NCBI RefSeq assembly: GCF_007992495.1
Contig: NZ_BKAJ01000030.1
Coordinates: forward strand, 1-64,000
From: Reyranella soli
GTDB lineage: Bacteria > Pseudomonadota > Alphaproteobacteria > Reyranellales > Reyranellaceae
Length of the DNA stretch: 64,000 bases
Direction of reading: 5' to 3'
In this document: one piece after another, positions 39,228 through 48,025 of the stretch
Numbering within the stretch: position 1 is the first letter of the stretch
Layout: each line of letters starts with the position of its first letter
Program-made: the position numbers and the translations under genes
Notes under the pieces: generated by a model
What the model saw: only the letters and a program-made list of their open reading frames with translations
Databases searched by the model: none
Told to the model about the DNA's origin: nothing

Positions 39228-40643
39228 TTACGGCCGATCTGGTTGGGGCGGGCAGGTCAGCGCAATCAATCTACTGACGTCTCTTGCGTGATCCATCTGC
39301 CGACATTCGGCAACCAGCTCCGCGTACTGCTGTTCGCCGACGGGGACCACCGCGCCGATCGGTGACAGCCTTTTCGCCAGCTGGTCGAAACTCATGATGA
39401 ACTCACGGCCCGTTGCCTCCAAGGTGTGGGCGATGCCGTCGCGCGTGTGAATTGTCACGCGAGGGGCGAAGAGCGGTTGGGTGTGGGAAGGAATGAGACG
39501 GACGCGCCGCATCATGTCGTCGATGCCTTGCGGATCGGCTGCGCCGACCTGTTGCTGCACGTTCTTGGTGACTGGGAATGACCCGGTGAGGATGGCATGG
39601 GCGGCGTAATACTGGGGCTGCTCGCGTCCCGGCTCGATGTCGGTACGACGTGACGGGAAGTCCGGGCTCGGGTACTGGGTCTCGAGCCAGTTCACGACGC
39701 ACTCGACCCGATCGACGTCGTCGGCCCGAATGTGGTCGCGCTTGCACAGCGCCGCAGTGACGTCGACATGGGCGATGTTGTAGCCGGGCGTCGAATAGAT
39801 GCGATAGAGAGTCTCGAGGAACACCCAGTGCTCGCCGAGCTTCTCGGTGATGGCAGCGAAGTCCGCGTTTCGTTGGCCCGCGAAGCTGTGGCTCAAACGC
39901 CCTTCCTTGTTTCCGGCATAGGCGAAATAGAAGCCGGCCTCGCCTTCGAAGGCCGTCTCTCCACCCGGTATTCCTTGCCGTGCCAGGCCGACAGCCAGCA
40001 GCGCATTTCGTACGGCCGCACCTTCACGCACGGAGCGACCGCCGCTGCGACCGCCTTCGAGGTTACCCGCAGCCAGGTTCACGCATTGCGCGAGTGCGCC
40101 GTGAACCTGTCCTGCATCGAGGCCCATGATCTTGGCGGCAGCAACCGCGGCCCCGAAGATGCTGAGCACGGCACCGGCATGAAATCCCCGCGCCAAGATG
40201 GTAGGGACGAAATCCGCCCCCAATCGTTCCATGACCTCGTAGCCGGCCACTACTCCGGTCAGGAACTCGCGGCCGGAGCAGCGCGTTACCTCGGCAGCCA
40301 TGAGCGCCGCGGGCAGGACGGCGCAACTCGGGTGAACCACCATTCGGAAGGTGTCCCACTTGCCCCCGGCAAACATCATCTCCGAATTGATGAACGCGGC
40401 TCCAGCTCGGGTGAAGCGCCGCCCGTCGACGAGTGCCGTGGTCGTGCCGCCGCAACCGAGCTCTTCCTCCTCGACCAGGCGGATGGCCTGCATTGTTTCC
40501 GGAAAATCATGGCCGAGCAGGCATGAGGACACGCCTTGCAGTGTGACGCCGCGAGCGCGGTCGAGGACCTCCGACGGAAGATCCGAGTATGCAAGCGCCG
40601 CCACCCAACGTGAAAGGCGTCGGCTGATGCTCGACGTCGACAT
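39228..40643 (-). CDS. MmgE/PrpD-family protein
   Basis: A 471-residue member of the 2-methylcitrate dehydratase/aconitate-decarboxylase fold. Family segments include AAFINSEMMFAGGKWDTFRMVVHPSC, SREGAAVR-like SVREGAAVRNALLAVGLA, and the small domain ending PIGAVVPVGE. PrpD itself has about the same length; related members isomerise or dehydrate many hydroxy-acids, so the substrate cannot be named. Same strand as the enoyl-CoA hydratase 101 bases upstream. Confidence 0.87.
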   Translation of the reverse strand: MSTSSISRRLSRWVAALAYSDLPSEVLDRARGVTLQGVSSCLLGHDFPETMQAIRLVEEEELGCGGTTTALVDGRRFTRAGAAFINSEMMFAGGKWDTFRMVVHPSCAVLPAALMAAEVTRCSGREFLTGVVAGYEVMERLGADFVPTILARGFHAGAVLSIFGAAVAAAKIMGLDAGQVHGALAQCVNLAAGNLEGGRSGGRSVREGAAVRNALLAVGLARQGIPGGETAFEGEAGFYFAYAGNKEGRLSHSFAGQRNADFAAITEKLGEHWVFLETLYRIYSTPGYNIAHVDVTAALCKRDHIRADDVDRVECVVNWLETQYPSPDFPSRRTDIEPGREQPQYYAAHAILTGSFPVTKNVQQQVGAADPQGIDDMMRRVRLIPSHTQPLFAPRVTIHTRDGIAHTLEATGREFIMSFDQLAKRLSPIGAVVPVGEQQYAELVAECRQMDHARDVSRLIALTCPPQPDRP

Positions 40644-40744
40644 GCGGTCTCCCTGCGATGGATAACCTGGAGCATACTACGAGCGGTATCAACAGCTCGA
40701 GCACTTCGATCGCGAAGTCGAGCCGGCCCGTGCACTCCCGAACG

Positions 40745-41572
40745 TCAGTCCTCGTGTTGTGCGAACTGATCGCGGCGCCATTTGAGGGCAGCCCGCAAAC
40801 CCTCCTTCTGTCGGATCTCCGTGAATTTGACGCCGACGTCCGTTCTTGCCGCATAGAGCGGCGCCAGCACATCGAGCCCGGCATGCATGGCATTGGTGAA
40901 GCCCATGGCGTCGGCGCCGCGATTTATGGCCAGCTTGGTATGGGCGAGCGCTTCCGGTGAAATCAGCGCCATGCGCTTGGCGAACCGGAGTGTTTTTTCC
41001 TGGAGCTCGGCGAGGGGCACGATCCGATTGATCATGCCGAGCTGCATAGCCGATTCCGCGTCGATCATGTCCCCGAAATAGAGAAGCTCGCGGGCCTTCT
41101 TGAAGCCAATCATCCAGGGCATGACGATGGCCGGTCCGACGTTCGAGAAATGGATTTCCGGCTCGCCGAAGACCGCGTTCTCGGCCGCGATGGTGATGTC
41201 GCAAAACATGGCAAGTTCGCAGCCGCCGCCGAGCGCGTGGCCCTGCACCGAGGCGATCACGGGTTTGCGCATGTACCACGGGATCATCTCGAAGCGCAGG
41301 TCCTCGGTCAGCGACTCGCGCCATTTGAGCGCGTCGAAACGGCGTGCGGCACGCTCAGGGGTGTCGTTGTCGATATCGTAGCCGACGCAGAAGGACCGCC
41401 CGTTGGATCGCAGGATGACTACGTGGATCGACTTGTCTTCATCCGCCCGGATCAGCGCCTCGGAGACGCCGGCCCGCAGCTCATGATTGACGGCGTTGAG
41501 TTTCTCGGGCCGGTTCATCGTGATGATGGCGACATTGCCGTCCGTCTCGTGCTGTACGAGATTGTCGGTCAT
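40745..41572 (-). CDS. Enoyl-CoA hydratase/isomerase family protein
   Basis: A 275-residue crotonase. The oxyanion-hole segments are CVGYDI and GHALGGGCELAMFCD; FGEPEIHFSNVGP follows with the glutamate used in hydratases. Its length and N-terminus are ordinary. It belongs with the Ldh-family oxidoreductase upstream and MmgE/PrpD protein downstream on the same strand, forming a likely carboxylate-CoA degradation set. Confidence 0.9.
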   Translation of the reverse strand: MTDNLVQHETDGNVAIITMNRPEKLNAVNHELRAGVSEALIRADEDKSIHVVILRSNGRSFCVGYDIDNDTPERAARRFDALKWRESLTEDLRFEMIPWYMRKPVIASVQGHALGGGCELAMFCDITIAAENAVFGEPEIHFSNVGPAIVMPWMIGFKKARELLYFGDMIDAESAMQLGMINRIVPLAELQEKTLRFAKRMALISPEALAHTKLAINRGADAMGFTNAMHAGLDVLAPLYAARTDVGVKFTEIRQKEGLRAALKWRRDQFAQHED

Positions 41573-41670
41573 GCTTCATCTCCTGCTGGCGATCGGCGTA
41601 GTGGCCATAATCAACGAGCGCATCATCCGCAGATGACCATTTAGCCAAAGCCTAGGGGCGGCGGCTGCAG

Positions 41671-42723
41671 TCAGACAAAACCGAGTTCGTCCCCTATCTT
41701 GTATTCGGTAGCGAGCGCGCGCAACTTGTCCCAAGTTGCGTCCTCAATCTCGATTCCGTTCTTGCGACGCTGCTGCTCGCGCAAATATTCGATCTCGCCC
41801 GGATAAAACACCTCGTTCGATCCTTCGGACGGTGGTGTCGATTTAAGATAGCGCGCGAACTCGGCAACTTCCTTTTTGAAATCCTGCAATGGCCGGAACG
41901 CGGCGACATTGAACACGGCCATGAAGCAGCCGTCATTGTGGCGGCCGGTCGGCTCGACGCCAAAGCCCAGGCCCGTCAACAATCCACACAGCACCTCCAC
42001 CATCGCGGCGAGACCGCTTCCTTTATAGCCCTCGCTGCCCCCAAGCGGCAGCAGAGCGCCACCTTTGCGAAAATCCTTGGGGTCCGTTGTGTGACGACCA
42101 GCAGCATCGATGATCCAGCCTTTTGGGATTTGTTCGCTGCGCGCGACAGCGAGCGAAATCTTTCCGGCCGCAACCGCCGAGGTCGCCATATCGAGACAAA
42201 AGGGGCCCTCGAGGTCCGAGGGTACCGCGATCGAAATTGGATTGGTGCCGAGCCGCGGCTCTCGTCCTCCGAACGGCGCGACGTGCTTGGGCGACCGGCC
42301 GGAATCAGCGGTGGCAAGCCCGATCATACCCTCGCGCATTGCCATCATCGGGTAGGCCGCGAGCCGGCCGACATGGCTTTGGCGGAACACCGTGCAGGCT
42401 GCGACATTCGCAGTCTTGGCCTTCTCAATCGTGAGGGCCATCGCCTTTGCGTTGACGTGGAAGCCAAAGCCCCAGTGACCATCGATCACCGTCGTCGTGG
42501 GTGACTCCCGCACGATGGTCCACTTCGCGCCAGGCACAATGTGGCCCGCCTTCACGCGATCGATGTAGGTCGGGATTGCGATGACACCGTGTGAATCGTG
42601 GCCGGCGAGGTTGGCGTTGACGCAACCGACCGCGACCGCGCCCGCTTCTTCATCAGAGGCGCCGGCAGCCTTCAACAATGCGGCGCCGATACGGGAGAGA
42701 CGATCAGGTTGAACGATCGGCAT
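41671..42723 (-). CDS. Malate/L-lactate dehydrogenase-family (Ldh2) oxidoreductase
   Basis: A 350-residue NAD(P)-dependent 2-hydroxyacid dehydrogenase of the YlbC/YiaK/malate dehydrogenase-2 type, unrelated to Rossmann LDHs. GHDSHGVIAIPTYI carries the catalytic histidine; the LDMATSAVAAGKI and GYKGSGLAAMVEVLCGLLTG segments are family marks. It should interconvert a 2-hydroxy and 2-oxo acid. Divergent from the LLM oxidoreductase with a 168-base gap. Confidence 0.9.
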   Translation of the reverse strand: MPIVQPDRLSRIGAALLKAAGASDEEAGAVAVGCVNANLAGHDSHGVIAIPTYIDRVKAGHIVPGAKWTIVRESPTTTVIDGHWGFGFHVNAKAMALTIEKAKTANVAACTVFRQSHVGRLAAYPMMAMREGMIGLATADSGRSPKHVAPFGGREPRLGTNPISIAVPSDLEGPFCLDMATSAVAAGKISLAVARSEQIPKGWIIDAAGRHTTDPKDFRKGGALLPLGGSEGYKGSGLAAMVEVLCGLLTGLGFGVEPTGRHNDGCFMAVFNVAAFRPLQDFKKEVAEFARYLKSTPPSEGSNEVFYPGEIEYLREQQRRKNGIEIEDATWDKLRALATEYKIGDELGFV

Positions 42724-42891
42724 GGAATCTCCTCAGGACTACCGCATACAGTCCTGAACCAAATAAAGGGCGGACAACCGACGGCAAGGGTTCCAATGTG
42801 GAGAGATTGTACGAGCGGGAGCATCCAATGTCCCTCTTGGCAGCATCTGGAATCGGTGGCTGATTGATTCTGCCATCGGGAGGGTCGAGGT

Positions 42892-43956
42892 ATGGACTAC
42901 GGCATCAATCTCGCCACCTCGGCAGACTCCTGGAAGGTGGTGAGGCGCGCCGAAGAGCTGGGCTTCACCCGCGCCTGGTTCTACGACACGCAATTGCTGA
43001 ACGCGGACATCTTCGTCGCCATGGGCGCGGCGGCGGTGAAAACTTCCAAGATCCGCCTTGGAACCGGTGTGCTGATCCCTTCGAATCGTATCGCACCAGT
43101 CGCCGCCAGTGCTCTCATGTCGCTGAATGCGCTCGCGCCGGGGCGTATCGACTTCGGTATCTCCACCGGCTTCACCGCCCGGCGCACCATGGGCGTTGGT
43201 CCAGTCCGGCTCGTCGACATGCAGCGCTACATCGAGCAGGTGCAGCGCCTGATCGCCGGCGAGACGGTGGAATGGGAGTTTGAGGGCGCCTCGCGGAAGA
43301 TGCGGTTCCTGAGCCTCGATATCGGAGTCGTCAACAACCGAGACCCGATCCCTCTGCACATTTCGGCGCAGGGCCCGCGTGCCCGGAGGCTGACGGCTGA
43401 ACTCGGCGCCCACTGGATCAACGGCGTCGGCTACATCGAAGCGGCGAAGGCTTCGATCGCCGCCATGCAAGCGGCATGGCGTTCAGCTGGCATCGAGCCG
43501 GCAACGCGCGTCGCCACGGCGTTCTGCGGCGGCTGCGTGCTTGCCGAGGGTGAGCCGTTCGACAGCCCGCGCGCCCGCGCGCAGGCCGGCCCTCACGCGA
43601 CCATCGTCTTGCACAACCTGGTCGAGCTGGAACAGTTCGGCAATCTCGGTCGCGGCATTCCGCCGGCACTCTCGCCTCTGGTGGAGCAATACCGCAAGAT
43701 CTACGAGCGCTATGAGCCGGCCGATGCGCGCTACCTGGAGAATCACCGTGGGCACTTGATGTTCCTGCGCCCGGAGGAGCATCAGGTTTGCACGGCCGAG
43801 TTGATCCGCGCCGTGACCGTCACCGGCACCAGGTCGGCGCTTCGCGAACGGCTGCGCGAGCTGCAAGGTGCAGGCTATACCGACTTTTCCATTCATATTC
43901 GTCACGGCCATCCGGCGATGCTGGAGGAATGGGCCGACGTAATCGCCGGTGTCTGA
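42892..43956 (+). CDS. LLM-class flavin-dependent oxidoreductase (luciferase-like)
   Basis: A 354-residue TIM-barrel protein of the bacterial-luciferase/F420 group. KIRLGTGVLIPSNRIAP and RIDFGISTGFTARRTMG are characteristic strands lining the flavin site. It uses FMN or F420; bacteria of this type usually use FMN. The substrate is unknown. Divergent from the Ldh-family gene, so probably part of the same pathway. GGGAGG precedes the ATG. Confidence 0.88.
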   Translation: MDYGINLATSADSWKVVRRAEELGFTRAWFYDTQLLNADIFVAMGAAAVKTSKIRLGTGVLIPSNRIAPVAASALMSLNALAPGRIDFGISTGFTARRTMGVGPVRLVDMQRYIEQVQRLIAGETVEWEFEGASRKMRFLSLDIGVVNNRDPIPLHISAQGPRARRLTAELGAHWINGVGYIEAAKASIAAMQAAWRSAGIEPATRVATAFCGGCVLAEGEPFDSPRARAQAGPHATIVLHNLVELEQFGNLGRGIPPALSPLVEQYRKIYERYEPADARYLENHRGHLMFLRPEEHQVCTAELIRAVTVTGTRSALRERLRELQGAGYTDFSIHIRHGHPAMLEEWADVIAGV

Positions 43957-43997
43957 GGCGCGATTCCCCCGGCAGCAGGCTGGGGTCGAGGACGTGG

Positions 43998-44079
43998 TTA
44001 GACCAGCGCCATCGGGCGAACCGGGCAGCCGGTCGCGCCCTTGAACTTCGCCGCCAGCAAGATGAAGCAGGCCAAGTCC
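43998..44079 (-). pseudogene. C-terminal remnant of a cyclase/kynurenine formamidase-like gene
   Basis: On the minus strand a short frame encodes LACFILLAAKFKGATGCPVRPMALV then stop. The GATG(A/C)PVRP(M/V)AL ending is what I know from the C-terminus of cyclase-family proteins (PF04199). No upstream coding sequence of that family remains in any frame. A low-confidence call because only about 25 residues are seen. Confidence 0.35.
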
Positions 44080-44137
44080 TGACTGCGATCCCGGCCAGGG
44101 TCTTCTGGCGGTCCGTGATCTCGACCGTCGTCAGGCG

Positions 44138-44461
44138 CTACTGCACCGGTGACCGCGACGTCGGCACGAGGCGCTGGATGTGCATCTTTTCGCGGTCCAG
44201 GCAATCGGGCACGCGCGGCGCAATCTTGGTCTTCCAGTGATCCGTCTCGTACACCGCCTTGTACTGCGCCTCGCGCTCAGTCTCGCTGTTGAAGCGGCGG
44301 ATCCAGATATAGGCCGAGTCGTCCGTCTCACCGCGGAAGCTGCCGCAGATCACCATGCCCTTCGAGACCTGGAACGGGATGATCTCCTCCTCCATGATCT
44401 TCACCCACTCGTCCATCTTGCCAGGCCGCACGAAGTACTGGCGAAGTTCGTAGAACGCCAT
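44138..44461 (-). CDS. NIPSNAP-family protein
   Basis: A 107-residue dimeric alpha/beta-barrel protein. MAFYELRQYFVRPGKMDEWVKIMEEEI is the usual NIPSNAP start, and YIWIRRFNSETEREAQYKAVY the second half of the fold. Function of the family is unclear. GAGGAGA precedes the ATG. It lies between two gene remnants and may be the survivor of a lost operon. Confidence 0.85.
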   Translation of the reverse strand: MAFYELRQYFVRPGKMDEWVKIMEEEIIPFQVSKGMVICGSFRGETDDSAYIWIRRFNSETEREAQYKAVYETDHWKTKIAPRVPDCLDREKMHIQRLVPTSRSPVQ

Positions 44462-44539
44462 GCTGTCGTCTCCTCTCGGTTTTGCCGTCAGAGCATAGAC
44501 GGCGGCTCGCCACATGATCAACGCGTCGCAACGACGGCG

Positions 44540-44632
44540 GGGCTCCGTTACTATGTCGGCTCGTTCGCCGTCGGCCTCGCGGCTGTCGCCGTGGTGCTCA
44601 TTTTCATGCCGGTACCGGCCGCAACCAGACTC
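44540..44632 (+). pseudogene. C-terminal fragment of an MFS transporter
   Basis: The plus strand encodes YYVGSFAVGLAAVAVVLIF followed by MPVPAATRL, closely matching the end of the intact transporter at 35146-36387 (LYIGSFTVGLAAVAVAFTF, KPAPAASKL). No start, no upstream helices and no stop in register remain. It is a leftover of a related transporter gene, not an active gene. Confidence 0.65.
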
Positions 44633-44657
44633 GCGGCGCGGCGTAACTGTCGATACG

Positions 44658-45020
44658 ATGCCCAGTCCAACATACAAGCTGTTCGCTCAGGCCATCAGGC
44701 AGCGCAAACAGATCGTCTGTCTCTATGGCGGCCATCGGCGCGAGCTCTGCCCGATCATCCTGGGGCACAGGAAAGGCGGCGGGGAAGCCGCACTGACCTT
44801 CCAATTCGCTGGCGAGAGCAGCAGCAAGCTGCCGCACGGCGGCCAATGGCGATGTCTTCTGCTGTCCGGCGCCAGCAATGTCGAGCTCCGCGATGGACCA
44901 TGGCGCACAGGGTCCAGCCATGAACAGCCGCAGTCCTGCGTCGACATCGTCGATCTCGATGTCAATCCGAAGAGTCCTTACGAGCCCCGGCGGAGTAGCA
45001 AGCCCACACGTCGAGCATAG
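44658..45020 (+). CDS. Conserved hypothetical protein (WYL-like fragment fold)
   Basis: A 120-residue soluble protein. Pattern: a short N-terminal helix (YKLFAQAIRQRKQIVCLYGG), then REL-CPIILGHRKGGG, FQFAGESS and GGQWRCLLLS. I recognise this as a small protein frequent in alphaproteobacteria with some similarity in pattern to WYL-type ligand domains; the function is unknown. It follows the MFS fragment directly. Confidence 0.7.
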   Translation: MPSPTYKLFAQAIRQRKQIVCLYGGHRRELCPIILGHRKGGGEAALTFQFAGESSSKLPHGGQWRCLLLSGASNVELRDGPWRTGSSHEQPQSCVDIVDLDVNPKSPYEPRRSSKPTRRA

Positions 45021-45105
45021 AAGAAGGGCTTGACGCGCCGTTGGCTGAACGGAAAATCAGCCTTCAGCAACCAGCCTGACCCCTTCCGCGAAGGAACATC
45101 GACCC

Positions 45106-45417
45106 ATGCGCATCCGGATACTGACGACAATAGGATTGGGCTTGGTCGTGGTCGGCTGCCAACCACCTGATCGCAAGGACGTGTCCGCCGCTGGCCTGCC
45201 CCCAAGCGCGACATGCGCCGGCTACGGCATAGGCACCGACACGGCGACCTATACCACTTGCGTCGCCTACCAGGAGTCTCGGGCGCAACCCTCTCCCAAC
45301 GAGTCGGTTCCGCCCTTCCGGCTGGACCAGTACAACAACAGGGTCGACGCCCATGGCTATCGCGTCGATGGCACGGGCCGCCGCTTCGCCGTCCAGAGCC
45401 CCTATTCTCGCCCTTAG
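45106..45417 (+). CDS. Small hypothetical lipoprotein
   Basis: A 103-residue protein with a lipoprotein signal peptide: MRIRILTTIGLGLVVVGC, lipobox Cys18. The mature part has two more cysteines (residues 37 and 52) that could form a disulfide, and a Tyr/Asn/Arg-rich end (YNNRVDAHGYRVDGTGRR). No family recognised. No strong partner nearby. Confidence 0.75.
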   Translation: MRIRILTTIGLGLVVVGCQPPDRKDVSAAGLPPSATCAGYGIGTDTATYTTCVAYQESRAQPSPNESVPPFRLDQYNNRVDAHGYRVDGTGRRFAVQSPYSRP

Positions 45418-45445
45418 GGACGAGGCTCTTCCAGCAACGCCACCG

Positions 45446-45875
45446 TCAGGAATAGTAGGCCCATACGTCGAGCGTGGCGCCGGCCCATTCGGTCGTGCCT
45501 TCGGGCACGGCGCCGAGCTTGCGGGCAACGCGGACCGAGGCGGTGTTGCGAGGATCGATGTTGCTGCCGATGCGCCGAGGGCCGTGGGTCGCCATCATCC
45601 AGTCCAGTGCCAACCGGGCCCCTTCGGAGGCGTATCCCCTGCCCCAGGCGCGAGCGACGATGGCGTAGACCAGAAGCGGGTCGTCCGTACTATAGGGATG
45701 GAAGCGACCGGCGAAGCCTTCCCCGTCCTCGACGACCATGACGCTGTAGCCGCGCGGCGCCCATTGGCCCAGGGCGCTGGCCATGCGGTTCCAGACGTCG
45801 CTGGCCGTGGGCGGCGGCCCTTCGGATGGCGCGCAGCGTCAATCGCGCCGTGCGCAGCACGGGAACGGCCGTCAT
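45446..45875 (-). pseudogene. GNAT acetyltransferase, frameshifted/internally deleted
   Basis: The N-terminal piece (MTAVPVLRTARLTLRAIR, from the ATG at 45875) reads in one frame. The rest (EGPPPTASDVWNRMASALG through RGYASEGARLALDWMM and the C-terminus) reads in another. Normal GNATs of this type have about 20-25 more residues between the two pieces, so a small deletion removed them and shifted the frame near 45820-45825. A shortened product from an internal ATG (45784) would lack the first strands. Confidence 0.7.
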
Positions 45876-45884
45876 CCATGCGGA

Positions 45885-46030
45885 GCGCGGACATCCAGGT
45901 CCGCATTATGGCTGGGGGCGCGCGACTCCAGTCGCGCGACTTCGTCGAGGCAAGAGATGATCGCGCCACTGGAGTGGCGCGCCCCCAGCAAAGAACATGA
46001 GCAGGCCTGGAGGCCCGCGATCCGGCAAGA
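45885..46030. repeat. Cluster of nested palindromic intergenic elements
   Basis: Three units in a row. 45885-45904 is GCGCGGACATCCAGGTCCGC. 45911-45989 is a long inverted repeat: a perfect 13-base outer stem (GCTGGGGGCGCGC/GCGCGCCCCCAGC) and inner hairpins GCGCGACTCCAGTCGCGC and GCGCCACTGGAGTGGCGC. About 45995-46030 is a copy of the element at 21-57 with the tail ATCCGGCAAGA. The inner hairpins differ by two changes that keep pairing, which indicates selection on RNA or DNA structure. Confidence 0.7.
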
Positions 46031-46108
46031 GATCAGAAGCTCAGCAGCTTGCCCAGCACGGACGGCAGCCCGCAGCGCACAAGGACGACTCGGCCAGAGG
46101 TGCGCAAT

Positions 46109-46855
46109 TCAATCGCGCAACAGGACGCTCAACAGGGAACTGTGAACCTCGAGGTGCCCATTGTAGGCAATGAAGCCCAATTTCCTGAACTTGTTCATGA
46201 AGTGGCTGACACGCGGTCGCGTCGTGCCGATGATCTCGGCCAGCGTCTCCTGGCTGATCCGCGTCGTGATCGGCTGCGGACCGCCCTCCTTGCCGAAATT
46301 CGCCAACAGCAGGAGCGTCCGCGCCAGCCGCTTCTCACTCGAGTTGAAGAGCTGGTCGACGAGATCCTCCTCGATCCTGCTGTTGCGCGTCAGCAGATGC
46401 GTCATGAACAGCTCGGCAAAGGTCGGCTCGGCATGAAGGACGCGCAACATTTCGGCCTTGCCCACGCGCACGACCTGGCTTTCGATCATGGCCTTGGCGG
46501 TGGCGAGCCGCAGCGGCTGGCCGATCAGGCAGCCCTCGCCGAAGAACTCGCCGACCCCCAGGATGCCGACGACCGCCTCCTTGCCCTGCTTGGAGGTGAC
46601 CACGATCTTGATCTTGCCCTTCTGGATGTAGAAGACGGCGTCCGCCGCAACCGATTGCCGGAAGACAACCTCGTCCCGGCGCAGGTCGGACACAGTGTGT
46701 CGGCGATTCAGAGTGGCAAGAAACATCGTGGGATCGAAGGCGGGTTGATCGGCCGTGGCCGTCTTCTGCCCAGTTCCGTTGGCTCGGGCCGGTCGACGGC
46801 CGTCAGCAGGTTGCCCATGTGCGTGAACGTCCGTCGGCTTGCGCCTAGCCGCCAT
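46109..46855 (-). CDS. Crp/Fnr-family transcriptional regulator
   Basis: A 248-residue regulator. A disordered basic N-terminal ~40 residues precedes a cyclic-nucleotide-binding-type barrel (VFYIQKGKIKIVV, VGEFFGEGCLIG) and a C-terminal winged helix with SQETLAEIIGTTRPRVSHFMNKF. It lacks the N-terminal cysteines of oxygen-sensing FNR, so the signal is unknown. AAGGAG precedes the ATG. Divergent from an OmpA-like lipoprotein gene, with an FNR-type site between. Confidence 0.9.
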   Translation of the reverse strand: MAARRKPTDVHAHGQPADGRRPARANGTGQKTATADQPAFDPTMFLATLNRRHTVSDLRRDEVVFRQSVAADAVFYIQKGKIKIVVTSKQGKEAVVGILGVGEFFGEGCLIGQPLRLATAKAMIESQVVRVGKAEMLRVLHAEPTFAELFMTHLLTRNSRIEEDLVDQLFNSSEKRLARTLLLLANFGKEGGPQPITTRISQETLAEIIGTTRPRVSHFMNKFRKLGFIAYNGHLEVHSSLLSVLLRD

Positions 46856-47162
46856 TTCTTTGCTCCTTCGCGCGGCCTTCGGCGACGCCAGCATCCTGCC
46901 TACGCCTGCCGTCAGCGAGTAGCTTGCGATCTGTCTCGCATTTCCCGAGGTCGACGAACGCTCCCATTGCGCCGCCCTACCGGCACAAAAGCCATGGACA
47001 ACCTGCGCTCGCCGGCAGGAGTTGTCGAGCCGGTTCCGCTGTTACGCGCGCAGAATAGTGTCCGGTACCCGACATTGGATCGATCGACCAGCATCGCGCG
47101 GCAGCCGGCCGGTCCCGCGCGCCCCAACGGACCCGAAGAAATGGCACTCGCAGTGTATCGGT

Positions 47163-47176
47163 TTGACCATCTTCAA
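47163..47176. promoter_or_regulatory. FNR/Crp-type binding site
   Basis: TTGA-CCATCT-TCAA matches the TTGA-N6-TCAA half-site arrangement of the FNR/FixK group. It lies in the 451-base divergent gap between the Crp/Fnr-family gene and the OmpA-like lipoprotein gene, 130 bases before the latter. Apart from this site, I see nothing gene-like in that gap. Confidence 0.4.
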
Positions 47177-47306
47177 CCTTGCAAAGCGCCTAGAACTCCT
47201 GATGCGCCCGAAAGGGAGCTACCCGCCCATGGCCAAAGCGCGATCAGCCCATGCGCAAGCGACGACACGCAAGTGGTGGAGGCCAACACACCCAAGGAGA
47301 CAGATC

Positions 47307-47987
47307 ATGCTCAAGCCACGAATAGCCATCTTCGGCGCCGCCCTGCTGCTGGGCGCGTGCGATTCGCAACCCCAGGCCCTGACCGCGCCACCGCCGCCAG
47401 CGCCATCGATGGCCCAGTCGTCCGCGTACCTGGTGTTCTTCGACTGGGACAAGTCGAACCTGTCACCCCAGGCGATGGCCACGATCGGCCAGGCGGCCGC
47501 GGCCTACAAAACCTCCGGCATCGCCCGGCTCGCGAATGTCGGCAACGCCGACACTTCAGGTGCGCCGGACTACAACATGGCGCTGTCGCTGCGTCGCGCA
47601 GACGCGGTCAGGCAGGCTCTCATCCAGAACGGCGTGCCGGCCGCTTCAATCGACACTACAGGCCGCGGCGAAACGAACCTGCTGGTTCCGACGGCCGACA
47701 ATGTGCGCGAGCCGCAAAACCGCCGCGTCGAGCTTGCCGGCCTGCAAGTCCAGGCTCGCACGGACATCTTCAGGGATCCCCGCGCCTACTGCCAGGCCCT
47801 GATGGACAAGTGGCGTCAGTACCGCAACTCGCAGGTCGACATGGTGGAGGCGGCAGCCATCGCCAAGTGCGAGGCGGGCAACTACGAGGCCGGCATACCC
47901 GTCCTCGAGGACGCGCTGATCACGGCCAAGATGCCGCTCCCGGCGCCCGGATATCGCTGGCCCGGCAGGACCTATTCGGCGGGCTGA
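47307..47987 (+). CDS. OmpA-domain lipoprotein
   Basis: A 226-residue protein. Signal MLKPRIAIFGAALLLGAC with lipobox Cys18, a Pro-rich linker, then an OmpA/peptidoglycan-binding domain (YLVFFDWDKSNLSPQA; ALSLRRADAVRQALIQNGVP; NRRVEL) to about residue 150, and a C-terminal extension of about 75 residues with two cysteines. It should tether the outer membrane to peptidoglycan. AAGGAG precedes the ATG. Confidence 0.88.
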   Translation: MLKPRIAIFGAALLLGACDSQPQALTAPPPPAPSMAQSSAYLVFFDWDKSNLSPQAMATIGQAAAAYKTSGIARLANVGNADTSGAPDYNMALSLRRADAVRQALIQNGVPAASIDTTGRGETNLLVPTADNVREPQNRRVELAGLQVQARTDIFRDPRAYCQALMDKWRQYRNSQVDMVEAAAIAKCEAGNYEAGIPVLEDALITAKMPLPAPGYRWPGRTYSAG

Positions 47988-48025
47988 ACGATCGCAGATC
48001 TCGACCGACCGGCGGCAGGGGCCGC

